The notes: generated by a model from the sequence alone, not told the origin. A stretch of 64,000 bases of DNA from Brevundimonas vesicularis (GCF_027105095.1 NZ_CP114278.1:1364001-1428000); one strand, 5' to 3'. Positions 1 to 7,796 are shown, counted from the first letter of the stretch. Numbers and translations are program-made.

Positions 1-151
1 CCTTCAGGAGCTGGCTGAACCCGCTGAGGGACATATCCGAACGCTTGGCGACCAGCGTCTGAGGCACGACGCCCATAGCTGATCGCAGCCGATCCGCGAA
101 ATCGGAATACGGCCCCGCAATATCGTCATCAACCACGTTGACCGACTCCAT
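1..151 (-). CDS. phage repressor, partial (window edge)
   Basis: Reads leftward from an ATG at 151 and runs off the left edge, so only about 50 N-terminal residues are visible. They contain a helix-turn-helix-like stretch (FADRLRSAMGV, then SGFSQLLK) of the kind found at the N-terminus of phage CI/C2-type repressors. It diverges from the ner-like gene across a 56-bp operator region, the standard repressor/Ner arrangement of Mu-like transposable phages. The inferred role is the lysogenic repressor. The C-terminus (LexA-like peptidase or not) cannot be seen. Confidence 0.6.
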   Translation of the reverse strand, partial: MESVNVVDDDIAGPYSDFADRLRSAMGVVPQTLVAKRSDMSLSGFSQLLK

Positions 152-207
152 ATACCGGATTAGTGTCCGTTAAAACGTAGATACCTACGACGTAACGGAT
201 TGCGCTA
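152..207. promoter_or_regulatory. divergent early operator/promoter region of the prophage
   Basis: The gap between the divergent repressor and ner holds two nested inverted repeats: TCCGTTA (166-172) with TAACGGA (193-199), and inside them CGTAG (176-180) with CTACG (185-189). A diverged copy of the left half recurs at 431-449. Nested dyads between divergent regulators are expected of a repressor/Ner operator. Which protein binds is inferred. Confidence 0.5.
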
Positions 208-477
208 ATGCATCGCGAAGAAATCAAGTGTGAACTCCGAAAGCGATATGGCTCCCTTGCCGCGTTTTCTGAGCGCGTGGGCCTCCCGCGCGGCTTGGTC
301 AGTGATGCTTTGAGGGGACGCAGTTCGTCCCGCGCCGAGGCAGCGATCGCCGCTGCTTTGAACTTGCCGATCCATAAGGTCTTCCCGAGGCGCTACGGCT
401 TCAATGATTCGTCCCTGAAAGCGGACAATAGTCCGCTACAGCGTAGATCGCATCGTCTAACTGCGGAGGCGCGTTAG
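208..477 (+). CDS. ner: Ner/Nlp-like transcriptional regulator
   Basis: An 89-residue protein with a single lambda-repressor-like HTH (roughly residues 14-60: SLAAFSERVGLPRGLVSDALRG, then the AIAAALNLPIHKVFP signature). This matches Mu Ner and the Nlp/SfsB family, which bind DNA without an inducer domain and shut down early and repressor transcription. Its place directly downstream of the divergent operator and before the ParB-like gene and transposase fits Mu-like phages. The C-terminal tail is longer than in Mu Ner and overlaps a second operator-like repeat. Confidence 0.8.
   Translation: MHREEIKCELRKRYGSLAAFSERVGLPRGLVSDALRGRSSSRAEAAIAAALNLPIHKVFPRRYGFNDSSLKADNSPLQRRSHRLTAEAR
431..449. 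promoter_or_regulatory. second operator-like repeat inside the ner 3' end
   Basis: The 19-mer here (GTCCGCTACAGCGTAGATC) matches the 19-mer at 165-183 in the divergent operator (GTCCGTTAAAACGTAGATA) at 15 of 19 positions. It lies about 30 bp upstream of the ParB-like start, so it may be a second binding site of the repressor or Ner controlling the transposition operon. This rests on similarity seen by eye only. Confidence 0.4.
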
Positions 478-479
478 AC

Positions 480-1373
480 ATGGCGCGCGGTGATGAAACG
501 CCGATGACGGCCCCAGCCGCCATCATGATCGACCCGCCCGCCGTTCGTTCGGTGGTCAGGGTCAAGATCGACCAGATCGACGCCAGCGAGCGGCTTCGCG
601 AAATCAGCGAGGCCCACGCCCAGGTGATCGCGGCCTCCATGCTGGAGCATGAGAAGGCCGGCGGTCGTCGTCAGCTCCAGGCGGTCGAACTGGTCCAGCG
701 GGGCGATGGCTATCGGCTGGTCTATGGCGCGCACCGTCTGCGCGCTCACCAGATCAATGGCTGGGACGAAATCGACGCCGAGATCGTGACGTTGACAGAC
801 GCCGGGCTGCGTCTGCGCGAGATCGACGAAAACCTGATCCGTCACGAGCTGACGGCGCTTGATCGTGCGCGGTTCCTGTCAGAACGGAAGCGCCTGTTCG
901 AGGCGCTAAATCCGGCTGCAAAACGCGGCGGCGACCGGCGTTCGGACCAAACTGCCAACGTGGCAGTTTGGTCGTTCAGCGCCGACATCGCCGAGAAGAC
1001 AGGGCTTTCCGAGCGCACCGTGTTTCGTGCCGTGGCGCTGATCGAGAACCTCGCCCCTGCCGCAATCGCCCGACTGCGCGACACGCCGCTGGCGTCGAAC
1101 CAGGCGGCTTTGGAGGCCTTGTCGAAACAACCCCACGAGCGGCAGTTGGCGGCGCTGGACCAACTGTTCGCGGCCGAGAACCCGGCCCCGTCGGTCAACG
1201 CCGCCTTCGACCGCCTGGACGGCAAGGTCGTGAAGCCTGCCGCCGAGCTGAAGGTGTCGAAACTGATCGACCAACTTGGCCGTCTGGGCGCGCGCGAGTG
1301 GGACGAGGTGCTGGAGCACATGGCCAAGGCCGATCGCTCGCGTCGTTTCGAGATCGTGGAGAAGGCCCGATGA
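480..1373 (+). CDS. ParB/Spo0J-type nuclease-domain protein of Mu-like phage
   Basis: A 297-residue protein. Residues about 22-110 form a ParB N-terminal domain (DQIDASERLREISEAHAQ, then VYGAHRLRAHQINGW with the GxHRxxA box). A following HTH-like region contains the segment KTGLSERTVFRAVA. ParB-like proteins sit just upstream of the transposase in several B3-like and Mu-like phages of alphaproteobacteria, so a role in the transposition or early-regulation module is more likely than plasmid partition. A GGAGG about 10 nt upstream supports the ATG at 480. An internal ATG at 504 is an alternative. Confidence 0.75.
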   Translation: MARGDETPMTAPAAIMIDPPAVRSVVRVKIDQIDASERLREISEAHAQVIAASMLEHEKAGGRRQLQAVELVQRGDGYRLVYGAHRLRAHQINGWDEIDAEIVTLTDAGLRLREIDENLIRHELTALDRARFLSERKRLFEALNPAAKRGGDRRSDQTANVAVWSFSADIAEKTGLSERTVFRAVALIENLAPAAIARLRDTPLASNQAALEALSKQPHERQLAALDQLFAAENPAPSVNAAFDRLDGKVVKPAAELKVSKLIDQLGRLGAREWDEVLEHMAKADRSRRFEIVEKAR

Positions 1374-1582
1374 ACGTCCTGCGCATCGAATACGATCTGC
1401 CGCTCGACAACCAAGGCCGCGATGCAGCCCTGATCGGCGTCAATCGGGACGGCGAAATGCGCTGGACCATCGAAGCCGGTCGCGATCACGACGGCCCCCT
1501 GACGCAGGTCGATGATCTTTCGACCGACCAGATGAGAGCCATCGCCGCCGCCCTGTCGCGCTTTCAGGACGGCCTGCTGTGA
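1370..1582 (+). CDS. small phage early protein, unknown function
   Basis: A 70-residue product whose ATG overlaps the stop of the ParB-like gene (ATGA), implying translational coupling. It is acidic with no membrane segment. The C-terminal half (DDLSTDQMRAIAAALSRFQD) looks helical. I do not recognise the family. The tight overlap with neighbours on both sides and the codon use support a real gene of the early operon. Confidence 0.6.
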   Translation: MNVLRIEYDLPLDNQGRDAALIGVNRDGEMRWTIEAGRDHDGPLTQVDDLSTDQMRAIAAALSRFQDGLL

Positions 1583-1641
1583 TCCTCGCCATCCTCCACG
1601 CCATCATCCTGCGCCTGACGGGCAAGGAGCGCCTGCTTTGA
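1579..1641 (+). CDS. 20-residue small ORF linking two overlapping genes
   Basis: A GTG-started frame (MILAILHAIILRLTGKERLL) overlaps the upstream stop (GTGA) and the downstream TTG start (TTGA). It fills the only gap in a chain of overlapping genes. The first 12 residues are hydrophobic, so it may be a tiny membrane peptide or only a translational-coupling leader. There is no homology evidence. Confidence 0.35.
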   Translation: MILAILHAIILRLTGKERLL

Positions 1642-1883
1642 CCGACGCCATTTCCTTGCCGCGCGGCGGCGCCGACGTGTTGAACAATCTGCTGGCCCAG
1701 CGTTCGTCCTGGCACGGCTGGGAGGGCGGCCATCCGGCGCGGTCGCCGGAGGCGCAGGACGCCTTCACCGAGCGGGCGCGGGCCATCACCGCCATGCGTG
1801 AGATCGGCCTGATCGACGAGAACGGCATGCTGACCGAGGCCGGCCGCCTGACCGCCGAAGCGTGGAACCGGCGACATGCCTAA
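1638..1883 (+). CDS. small phage early protein, unknown function
   Basis: An 81-residue product from a TTG start with GGAG about 10 nt upstream, overlapping the preceding mini-ORF and the next gene by a few bases. It is soluble, with the pattern SPEAQDAFTERARAITAMREIGLIDENGMLTEAGRLTAEAW suggesting a short winged or helical domain. Its position between the ParB-like protein and the transposase marks it as part of the phage early operon. Function unrecognised. Confidence 0.55.
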   Translation: MTDAISLPRGGADVLNNLLAQRSSWHGWEGGHPARSPEAQDAFTERARAITAMREIGLIDENGMLTEAGRLTAEAWNRRHA

Positions 1884-2352
1884 GCACCACACTCGCAAAC
1901 GCCACCGCGAAGACCCGCGCCAGATGGCCCTGTCGTTCGACGCCCCGCCTCGCGTGACGCCGACCGAAGGGCTGCTCGCCGGCCTGGACACCTACGTCTC
2001 GGGTCTGGTGGCCCGGATCGTCCAGGACGACGCAAGGTCGAAAGACGAGATCGCCGCCGCCGTGTCGTCGGTGCTGGGCGAGCGCGTCTCGGGCGACATG
2101 ATCTACGCCTATTCGGCCCCCGGCAAAGGCAGTCACAACATCTCGGCCGCCCGGTTCCTGGCCCTGATCGTCGCCACCAAACGCTCGGACGCGCTGGACG
2201 CCCTGGTGACGCGGATCGGCTGTCGGGTGCTGGAAGGCGAAGAGTTCGTGCTGGCCCAGCTCGGTCACGTCCAGGCCGAGATGCGACGACTGAAGGCGCT
2301 GGAACGCGACCTCGTCGGCAAGGCCCAACCCTTCGAAGGGCGCACAGCATGA
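1876..2352 (+). CDS. phage early protein, possible CII-like regulator
   Basis: A 158-residue soluble protein that begins with a basic tail (KHHTRKRHRED), followed by a helical region (VARIVQDDARSKDEIAAAVSSVLGERVSGDMIYAYSAPGKGSHNISAARFLALIVAT). This resembles the HTH of phage regulatory proteins found beside Mu-type transposase genes. Overlaps upstream and downstream genes by 8 and 4 bp. DNA binding is inferred from the pattern and context only. Confidence 0.5.
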   Translation: MPKHHTRKRHREDPRQMALSFDAPPRVTPTEGLLAGLDTYVSGLVARIVQDDARSKDEIAAAVSSVLGERVSGDMIYAYSAPGKGSHNISAARFLALIVATKRSDALDALVTRIGCRVLEGEEFVLAQLGHVQAEMRRLKALERDLVGKAQPFEGRTA

Positions 2353-2963
2353 ACGCGGTGTGGTGGACGGCGCAGGAACTGGCGATGCAGACCCTTCCGG
2401 GCCTGCCTTCGACCAAGCGCAAGATCAACGAAATGGCGGCGCAGCAGGGCTGGGCCGGGCGCGTCAATACGGCCGGCGTCCGGCTGGCCCGTCCCCGCAA
2501 GGGACGCGGCGGCGGTCTGGAATATCACTATACCGTCCTGCCGGTTCCGGCCGTGGCGGCCCTTTCGGCGCGGGGCCTGGTCATGAACCAGGGCGCACAG
2601 GCCGTCGTCGTCCCCGCCTCGGAGGCCTGGAAGGCGTTCGACGCCCTGCCTGACGACAAGAAGGCCAAGGCGCGTTTCCGTCTGGATGTGCTGCGCGAGA
2701 TCGAGGCGCTGCGAACGGCGGGCGCCTCGGCGACGGGCGCCGTCGCCCAGGTCGTGGCGTTGCACAAGGCCAGGGCACGGGCCGGCGACGGCGATCATCA
2801 CGCCTTCAGCGCCGCCACCGTGGCCAACTGGAAGAAGGCGGTCAAAGGCCTGCCCAAGGGCGACTGGTTGCCCGCGCTGGCTCCGCGCCATCAGGGTCGA
2901 ACGGCGACGGCCGAGTGCGATCCGAACGCCTGGGAATTCCTGAAAGGCGACTATCTGCGTCTT
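2349..2963 (+). pseudogene. Mu-type transposase A, N-terminal fragment
   Basis: About 205 residues of a MuA-like transposase remain. Residues about 4-75 are the Mu-type end/IAS-binding winged helix (TAQELAMQTLPGLPSTKRK, then GRGGGLEYHYTVLP), followed by the start of the Ibeta region ending in ECDPNAWEFLKGDYLRL. After DYLRL the frame runs into DNA that is repC on the other strand, so the DDE core (residues about 250-490 in MuA) is gone. The reading frame stays open to 3113 only by chance. The element cannot transpose with this gene. Confidence 0.85.
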
Positions 2964-4075
2964 GCGTCGGCGACGAGGATATCGGGCAGGGCGATGATGA
3001 TGTCGCCTATGGCCGGGGCGTTGACCCGGGGACGTCGGCGGGTCGTTGAGACGGGTGTGATTTCGATGACGGTCACGCTATCCTGGTCATCCTCAGCAGG
3101 ATCATCGTCGTAGGTAGCGGATGACTGCCACAAGACCTCGCCATCCTCGTCCAGGGCGTCGGTTTCGGCCGGTGTTGGCTCCGTCGAGGCCGCGTACTCC
3201 TCTCGGAGAGCCCCTCTACCTAGAGAAGATTCACTAATTAGAATTTTTCCAGGCTGAGTAGGGAGTAATTGGGCGCCGTTTCTGTCAGGCGCGCCGGACT
3301 CTTCTGTCACCCCTGAAGAACTCCAGACCTGGTGGTCCAGCAGGGCTTCAAGGCGTCCCACGGCTGCGTCGGCCTGGGCGACGGCCATCCGGGCCATGTC
3401 GAGATCCTTGCCGCGGCGAACCGCCTCGATGGCGCGCAAAGCAGTCTGGGCGAAGCCGTGTTCCTCGCTGGCGAGGAGGACGGCAAGCAGGCTGCGAATG
3501 CGTGTTGAACGGCAGCTGAGGGTGCGTCGCAGGGTGCGCAGCTCGTGGCGATCGACGCGGTCCTGGTCGCGAAGGGCTTCCAGTTCGCGGTATCGGACGA
3601 TCAGGGGCCGGAGATCGACGCCGTAGGCCTCCTCGGGCGCGTCCGCCGCGCCGATCCGGTAGCGGGTGCGATCGGGGCTGTCCCGGAAGCTGATCCAGCC
3701 CAGGCGGCTCGTTTTCTCGCGCCAGCGAGCCAAGGTGCGGCAAGTGACGTCGAGATCCGCCATCAGATAGGCGTCGGCGTAGGTCGAGATGAGGGCGAGC
3801 CCAGCCGCATCCAGATCGAGCCCCGCCAAGGCCGCCGAGGGTTTGAAGCACTCCGCCGGCTGAAGCTTCACCAGGTGATGCAGGAACGCCCGTTCCCGGG
3901 GTTTGAGGCCCATAGCGCGGGCAGGGACGTCCTCCAGGAGGCGGAGGAGACTGGATTTGGTCGCTCCATCCGGCAAACCGGACCACTGGCGCGCGTAATC
4001 CTCCGCCCGCCGATGGGCAGGCGTGACTGGTCGTAGGCCCCGCGCACCCGCGCTGGCCTGATGATGCGTGAGCAT
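2951..4075 (-). pseudogene. repC: plasmid replication initiator RepC, N-terminal part
   Basis: 374 codons are readable. Residues 1-200 carry the RepC winged-helix region (RAMGLKPRERAFLHHLVKL, then the domain around YLMADLDVTCRTLARWREKTSRLGWI), as in repABC and RepC-only plasmids. The protein then has a variable acidic linker and stops abruptly after ILVADARR, where the prophage sequence begins. The usual conserved C-terminal helical domain is absent here but a candidate lies at 50676-50915. No repA or repB is adjacent. The upstream leader holds a candidate antisense RNA and a hairpin over the ribosome-binding site. Confidence 0.8.
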
Positions 4076-4081
4076 CGGTCG

Positions 4082-4098
4082 CTCCCTTATTCAGGGAG
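4082..4098 (-). promoter_or_regulatory. hairpin sequestering the repC ribosome-binding site
   Basis: On the repC mRNA strand CTCCCT-GAATA-AGGGAG forms a 6-bp stem whose 3' arm is the AAGGGAG Shine-Dalgarno sequence, ending 6 nt before the repC ATG at 4075. In repABC plasmids an S-element hairpin of this kind couples ctRNA binding to repC repression (family knowledge). Seeing both the hairpin and the antisense RNA here supports the same control. Confidence 0.6.
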
Positions 4099-4122
4099 GG
4101 ATTTCGGGCAAAGCTTCGCCGT

Positions 4123-4142
4123 CGCCCTCAAAGGGCGTTTTT
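4123..4142 (+). terminator. intrinsic terminator-like hairpin in the repC leader
   Basis: CGCCCT-CAA-AGGGCG is a perfect 6-bp stem followed on the + strand by TTTTTG. It lies upstream of the ctRNA promoter and could stop read-through antisense transcription. On the repC strand it may be part of the attenuating leader structure. Confidence 0.45.
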
Positions 4143-4145
4143 GTC

Positions 4146-4250
4146 TTGACGATGGGGGGAGCGAGCGCGCATAAGGGTTCTGCACAATTTAGACCCTTGC
4201 TTTTTTTGAAGCACGCCCGCCGTTCCCTCTGGGGACGGCGGTTTTTCTTT
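4146..4250 (+). ncRNA. candidate antisense ctRNA of the repC leader, with promoter and terminator
   Basis: Opposite the repC leader there is a promoter (TTGACG at 4146-4151, 18-bp spacer, CATAAG at 4170-4175). About 70 nt later there is an intrinsic terminator: an 11-bp stem, arms 4217-4227 and 4231-4241, loop TCT, then TTTTTCTTT. A transcript from about 4182 to 4250 would be roughly 69 nt and fully antisense to the repC 5' leader. It runs away from repC, as the incompatibility ctRNAs of repABC plasmids do. No ORF is present. Promoter and terminator are seen directly. The function is by analogy. Confidence 0.65.
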
Positions 4251-4432
4251 GTCTGGACCCCTCCGACTCGCTTGGTGGTGCGGTCATGGGACGGCGCCCC
4301 ACGATTCGCGTCAAGTTTTCCCAACAGCAATTGGGAAACAGGGGCAATGAGCGGCCGAATGGGTTAACGCCAAGTTACAATTCGGCGGTATGTTTGAGTC
4401 CTGGAAAGGCCCCGGCGAGGGGTATGCGGCCG

Positions 4433-4810
4433 CTAGGCGGCGCGCGCTCCGCTCAGGTCGGCGGAGAGATGTGACCGCGTGGACACGCCTTCGAGGCGCG
4501 AAGGCGCCCGAAGATCTGCGGTGGCCGAATAGATCAACGAGCCCAGGTCGGCCTGCTGGTCTTTGGCGATTTCTTTGAGGGCATCGACGAAATGCCGCTT
4601 GAAGGCGAGGTCAACGCGGCTTCCCGACAGAGGTTGGCGCGAGATGCCGGCGGCAAAACCGTTGGCGACACAACGCTGTAGGCGGCGCTCGACAACGGCC
4701 GACACTGATCGCAGGCCGAGGGCTTCCCGTTCAGCCTTCAGCCCAGCGATGACGCTTTGGGGAAGGCGGGCGGCAACATTGGCGTGGGTTTTGTCGGACA
4801 CGAACAGCAC
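4433..4810 (-). CDS. plasmid accessory protein, ribbon-helix-helix-like
   Basis: A 125-residue protein from a GTG at 4810. The N-terminal half (ARLPQSVIAGLKAEREALG followed by VSAVVERRLQR) has the beta-strand/helix pattern of RHH proteins. The basic middle and the C-terminal region (FVDALKEIAKDQQADLGSLIYSATADL) look helical. It precedes the ctRNA/repC unit, the place usually held by partition or copy-control genes, but it is not RepB or ParB. The role is unknown and replication or partition control is only a guess. Confidence 0.5.
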   Translation of the reverse strand: MLFVSDKTHANVAARLPQSVIAGLKAEREALGLRSVSAVVERRLQRCVANGFAAGISRQPLSGSRVDLAFKRHFVDALKEIAKDQQADLGSLIYSATADLRAPSRLEGVSTRSHLSADLSGARAA

Positions 4811-5003
4811 CTCTCGCCCACACTATGCGGTGAGTTACGCCCCGAAACAAGGGCCGGGGCGGTGTCTGGACATGTGAAAATGAGGACTGCGAACAGCCCC
4901 GTGCGGATCACCATTAGCGCCGCGCGGAGCCCGACGCAATATAGAGGCATTCCGCGAATCCAACGACATACGTCCGAGCTTGCGACTCCGCTGAAAACTG
5001 CGG

Positions 5004-5375
5004 TTAGGCGGCCTCTCCTTTGGAGATGAGGAGCATCCTGAGGCTGGCGACGCTGCGGGGACGGCCGCCGGCATAGAACAGGCTCGGGTTTGCGGAGGCG
5101 GCGCGAGGGAAGAGCCCCGCCGCTGATCTGGCCGGATCATGCGCGTTGGCGCGCAGGAGGCTTACAGCTCCGCCGGAGCCGAGGAAGTGGGCCATATACA
5201 GCTCGCCGTCGCGCGGCGGCCGACGCAGGTAGGAGCGCAGGGCGCTCGCGTTCTCGCGCGTGAACTCGCCGGCGAGATATGCGGAAAGCTGGGCGTCATA
5301 GCGCAGCGCGAGGATCTGGCGGCGCACGACGCGGTCGTTCACGAAGGGCTCGCCGTTTCGGTCAAGGTGGATTTG
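5004..5375 (-). pseudogene. lytic transglycosylase-like protein, C-terminal fragment
   Basis: The minus strand encodes RYDAQLSAYLAGEFTREN, then DGELYMAHFLGSGGAV and the closing AASANPSLFYAGGRPRS. This is the C-terminal signature of alphaproteobacterial SLT-type (transglycosylase) proteins that end after the goose-lysozyme-like fold. No start and no catalytic N-terminal part are present. Upstream, at about 5375, the sequence changes to a TraG-like fragment on the other strand. It is a remnant left by a rearrangement. Confidence 0.55.
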
Positions 5376-6122
5376 AGAGGCGAGGTGGGATCCGAGGAAC
5401 GGGACACGTGGGGCTCCACCTATCAGGTGATGGACCAGGTCTCGCAGAACCTGCAGCGGACGCATGGCTACTCGGAGTCGACAGCCAAACAGGCCGTGGC
5501 CCGGGCGGCCGCCGAAGCCTTTGTTGAAGGATCGGTCGGAACACCTGGCGAAACCGCGATGGTTCGCGAGCTTGAGCAATCCTTCCGTCAGGAAGAGGTG
5601 ATGAAAATTGCTGCGCCGGAACAGGTCGTCCAGGGCCGGGAGATCGGCCAGACCGTCCGGCAGATGGAACCCGAACAAGTAAGGCTGCTCGAGCCCGGCG
5701 GGGACGGCAGCAGCCTCCGTCAGGGGGTGACCTTGGCGGGGCTGGGTCAACCCGGATCGGGAACCAGCGAGTTCGCGCCCGGCACGTCTGGATGGCAAGC
5801 CGAGCGGGAAGAGCGGGCGGAACGGGCGGCCGAAGCCCAGACCTCGCGCAGCGCCCGGGGGGCGGGCGACAGTGGTGACGGCGAGCCCGACGTCCGTAGT
5901 CGTGTGCCAGGCGGAGGCGTGGCCAACGACGCCGGCGAACCGGTACTGCGTCCGGTGTTCAATTCAGCTCTGCGTGACTCTATCCGCGAGGATGTCAGGG
6001 AGGGCGGCGGCGTGATCGATGCTCATCGACCGGCCGATACCTCGCTCTGGAACAGCCGGAATGTCGAGGACACTCAGCAGGAACAAGGTAGCGCCCGTCT
6101 GGGCCGCCGGTACGGCACGTGA
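5376..6122 (+). pseudogene. TraG-like conjugation protein, C-terminal fragment
   Basis: About 245 residues resembling the C-terminal, periplasmic, Gln/Glu-rich part of F-type TraG (mating-pair stabilisation and entry exclusion): STYQVMDQVSQNLQRTHGY, AKQAVARAAAEAFVEG, then a low-complexity tail. The frame is open upstream to 5139, but those codons are antisense to the transglycosylase fragment. It has no membrane segments and no start. A strong terminator follows at 6134-6161. The family call is moderate because this region is poorly conserved. Confidence 0.45.
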
Positions 6123-6133
6123 CCGCACAAGAA

Positions 6134-6161
6134 AACGGCCGCCCGGTGAGGGGCGGCCGTT
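6134..6161 (+). terminator. intrinsic terminator after the TraG fragment
   Basis: AACGGCCGCCC pairs perfectly with GGGCGGCCGTT (11-bp stem, 6-nt loop), directly after the stop at 6122 and facing the convergent gene at 6191. The symmetry allows bidirectional use. Confidence 0.65.
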
Positions 6162-6190
6162 CTATCGTCTGCGAATTCGTGGGAGCCGCT

Positions 6191-6490
6191 TCAGCCCTGC
6201 GAACGGCGAGCTTTCAGCAGTCGGTTCGCATTGAGGACAGTGATGTAGGGCACGGCGAGAAACAGAAGCAGTCCCAGCGAAAGCAACGCCAGTGGGTTCC
6301 CCGTCTCCAAGGCGTAGGAGATTCCCCAAAACACCGCCCCCAGGAGGGCCACGGTCATGATGGCGGCGAACACATAGGTCGCGACCGCCCCGGCTATCAG
6401 TCCCGGACCCGCGAGCGCGAAATTCAGCTGGGCCTCCAAGACGCGCTGGGCTTGCGGCGACAGGTTCAAAGACGAAGGGGCGGCTTGCAT
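6191..6490 (-). CDS. small inner-membrane protein, unknown function
   Basis: A 99-residue protein. The ATG at 6490 has AAGGAG 9 nt upstream and is preferred over the ATG at 6541. Two predicted membrane segments (around residues 28-55, VATYVFAAIMTVALLGAVF, and 62-82, LALLSLGLLLFLAVPYITV) are followed by a short basic cytoplasmic tail (NRLLKARRSQG). I see no conserved motif that names it. It is convergent with the TraG fragment and probably plasmid cargo. Confidence 0.6.
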   Translation of the reverse strand: MQAAPSSLNLSPQAQRVLEAQLNFALAGPGLIAGAVATYVFAAIMTVALLGAVFWGISYALETGNPLALLSLGLLLFLAVPYITVLNANRLLKARRSQG

Positions 6491-6681
6491 GGCATCGGTC
6501 TCCTTGGTGTTCTTGTTCGGTTCTACCACGACGGCCTCCATGCAACTAGGACGGCAACATCATCTCGCAGATCGCGCAAAACGCCAAGCGTGCCCGGATC
6601 TGTGACGCTGCACTTACGTCGACCACCCTCGACGTGGGATATTTCAACATCGTTTCCAAGTGAGGGTAGGGGTTCCCACCA

Positions 6682-7017
6682 ATGAAGATGAAATCCATCG
6701 CGGCCGCCGCCGCCGCGCTCCTCGCAGCCGCCGGCATCGCCAGCGCTGCAGAAGCGCAAAACCGTCAGCGCAGCTACGCGCGTGAGGACCGGCAGGGTTA
6801 TCACCTGAACATGTTCGCCAGCGACACCGCGATGAGCGGTGGCGGCGTGACCGAACGCCTCGGCCGGGCTCTGGCCAACCGTCTGGTCGGGACGCCGCAG
6901 GAGTTCACGGAAAACATGCTCCGAGGGACGGTGCAGGCCATCGAAGCTCGCACCGGCGCCTCCGCAATCCTCATCGAAGGCGAGCCGGAAATCCCGGGTC
7001 TGGCCTGGAAGCGGTAA
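6682..7017 (+). CDS. exported protein, unknown function
   Basis: A 111-residue protein with a clear Sec signal peptide (MKMKSIAAAAAALLAAAG, cleavage probably after the AEA at residues 24-26). The mature part is about 85 residues with no cysteines. The sequence around VTERLGRALANRLVGTPQEFTENML looks amphipathic. GGTAGGGG lies upstream of the ATG. No family recognised. Periplasmic location inferred from the signal. Confidence 0.55.
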   Translation: MKMKSIAAAAAALLAAAGIASAAEAQNRQRSYAREDRQGYHLNMFASDTAMSGGGVTERLGRALANRLVGTPQEFTENMLRGTVQAIEARTGASAILIEGEPEIPGLAWKR

Positions 7018-7105
7018 CTCGCGTGCACACCGCCAACGAACTGGACTCCTGCGGTCAGAACGAGTGGGCGCCTCGAGCCACGCTGGGCATGTTTTTGGCA
7101 GTAGT

Positions 7106-7148
7106 GAACGGGCGACAGAGCTATTCGACAAAGCTCAGTCGCCCGTTC
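7106..7148 (+). terminator. long inverted repeat downstream of the exported-protein gene
   Basis: GAACGGGCGAC (7106-7116) pairs perfectly with GTCGCCCGTTC (7138-7148). Inside the loop GAGCT/AGCTC can extend the structure. There is no T-run, so it may be a structural or rho-type terminator for the gene ending at 7017. Confidence 0.4.
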
Positions 7149-7390
7149 GCGGGATCGAACCGTAGTCAGAAGAAATCTTGGCGCTGATCAACTTACTTGG
7201 TGTCAGCTCTTGACGTTCGGAAGGTCCGCTAACGGCGCGAACAGAACCGGTGTATCAGCTCGCGCCAGCCCTCGGCCGCGCGGGCAACGCCTCGCGCAAT
7301 ACACGGATTGCCGACCGCAGGAAGATCAGGGCGATAATCCCGCCCACGCCCGTGTCGAGCATGCCCAAGTCGGCAGGCTCAAACAGGCCC
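7149..7390. other. no supported gene; possible membrane-protein remnant
   Basis: No credible complete gene. On the minus strand a short frame ending at 7255 contains a hydrophobic helix (GVGGIIALIFLRSAIRVLREAL) resembling the last helix of a transporter, but it has no start signal and no supported family. It is probably a leftover of a lost gene. Confidence 0.3.
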
Positions 7391-7738
7391 TCAGCTGGAG
7401 CTGGGATCGATCTGCCGAGCGCAAGGCCACGCCTTAGTCAACGCCTCGTTGGCTCCGGCCGCCATGTGCTTGTCTCTGAGATAAGTCTCTGATTCGGCCC
7501 AGCGCAGATAAGCTTGGCGGAGACGCTGACGGTCATATCTCGGGGCGCCGCACACGGCGCGACGGACGATCAACTCATCGAGCATACCCTGCAGATAGGC
7601 TCCGCACTCGGGCGCCCCGCGTCTGCATTGCTCCAAAAGGGCGGAGCCGGTTGCGGAAGGCGGAACATCTTGAGTCACGCCCGATCCCGGTGAGACAACT
7701 AAGCTTGCGAGCGAAAAGTAGAAAATACCGAGGTTCAT
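7391..7738 (-). CDS. Rap1a/Tai-family exported protein
   Basis: 115 residues from an ATG at 7738 with AAGGAGG 8 nt upstream. An N-terminal signal peptide (MNLGIFYFSLASLVV) precedes a cysteine-patterned domain: LLEQCRRGAPECGAYLQGM, then VCGAP, then ALTKAWPC at the end. This is the spacing of the Rap1a (T6SS amidase-immunity) superfamily. Many members of that fold are not immunity proteins, and no effector gene lies nearby. It follows chrB on the same strand with a 58-bp gap and may be co-transcribed with it. Confidence 0.6.
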   Translation of the reverse strand: MNLGIFYFSLASLVVSPGSGVTQDVPPSATGSALLEQCRRGAPECGAYLQGMLDELIVRRAVCGAPRYDRQRLRQAYLRWAESETYLRDKHMAAGANEALTKAWPCARQIDPSSS

Positions 7739-7796
7739 AATCTTCGGCCTCCTTGGGTCAAACCTGTTACGAGAACTTTCATGCAGAGCTCGCAGT

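Noticed and set aside
480..1373. Plasmid partition parB
   Set aside because: No parA or parS is near. The gene sits between ner and a MuA-type transposase, where ParB-like proteins belong to the phage.
5139..5375. 5' extension of the TraG-like frame
   Set aside because: These codons are antisense to the transglycosylase fragment, whose motifs are convincing, so the frame is open only by chance.
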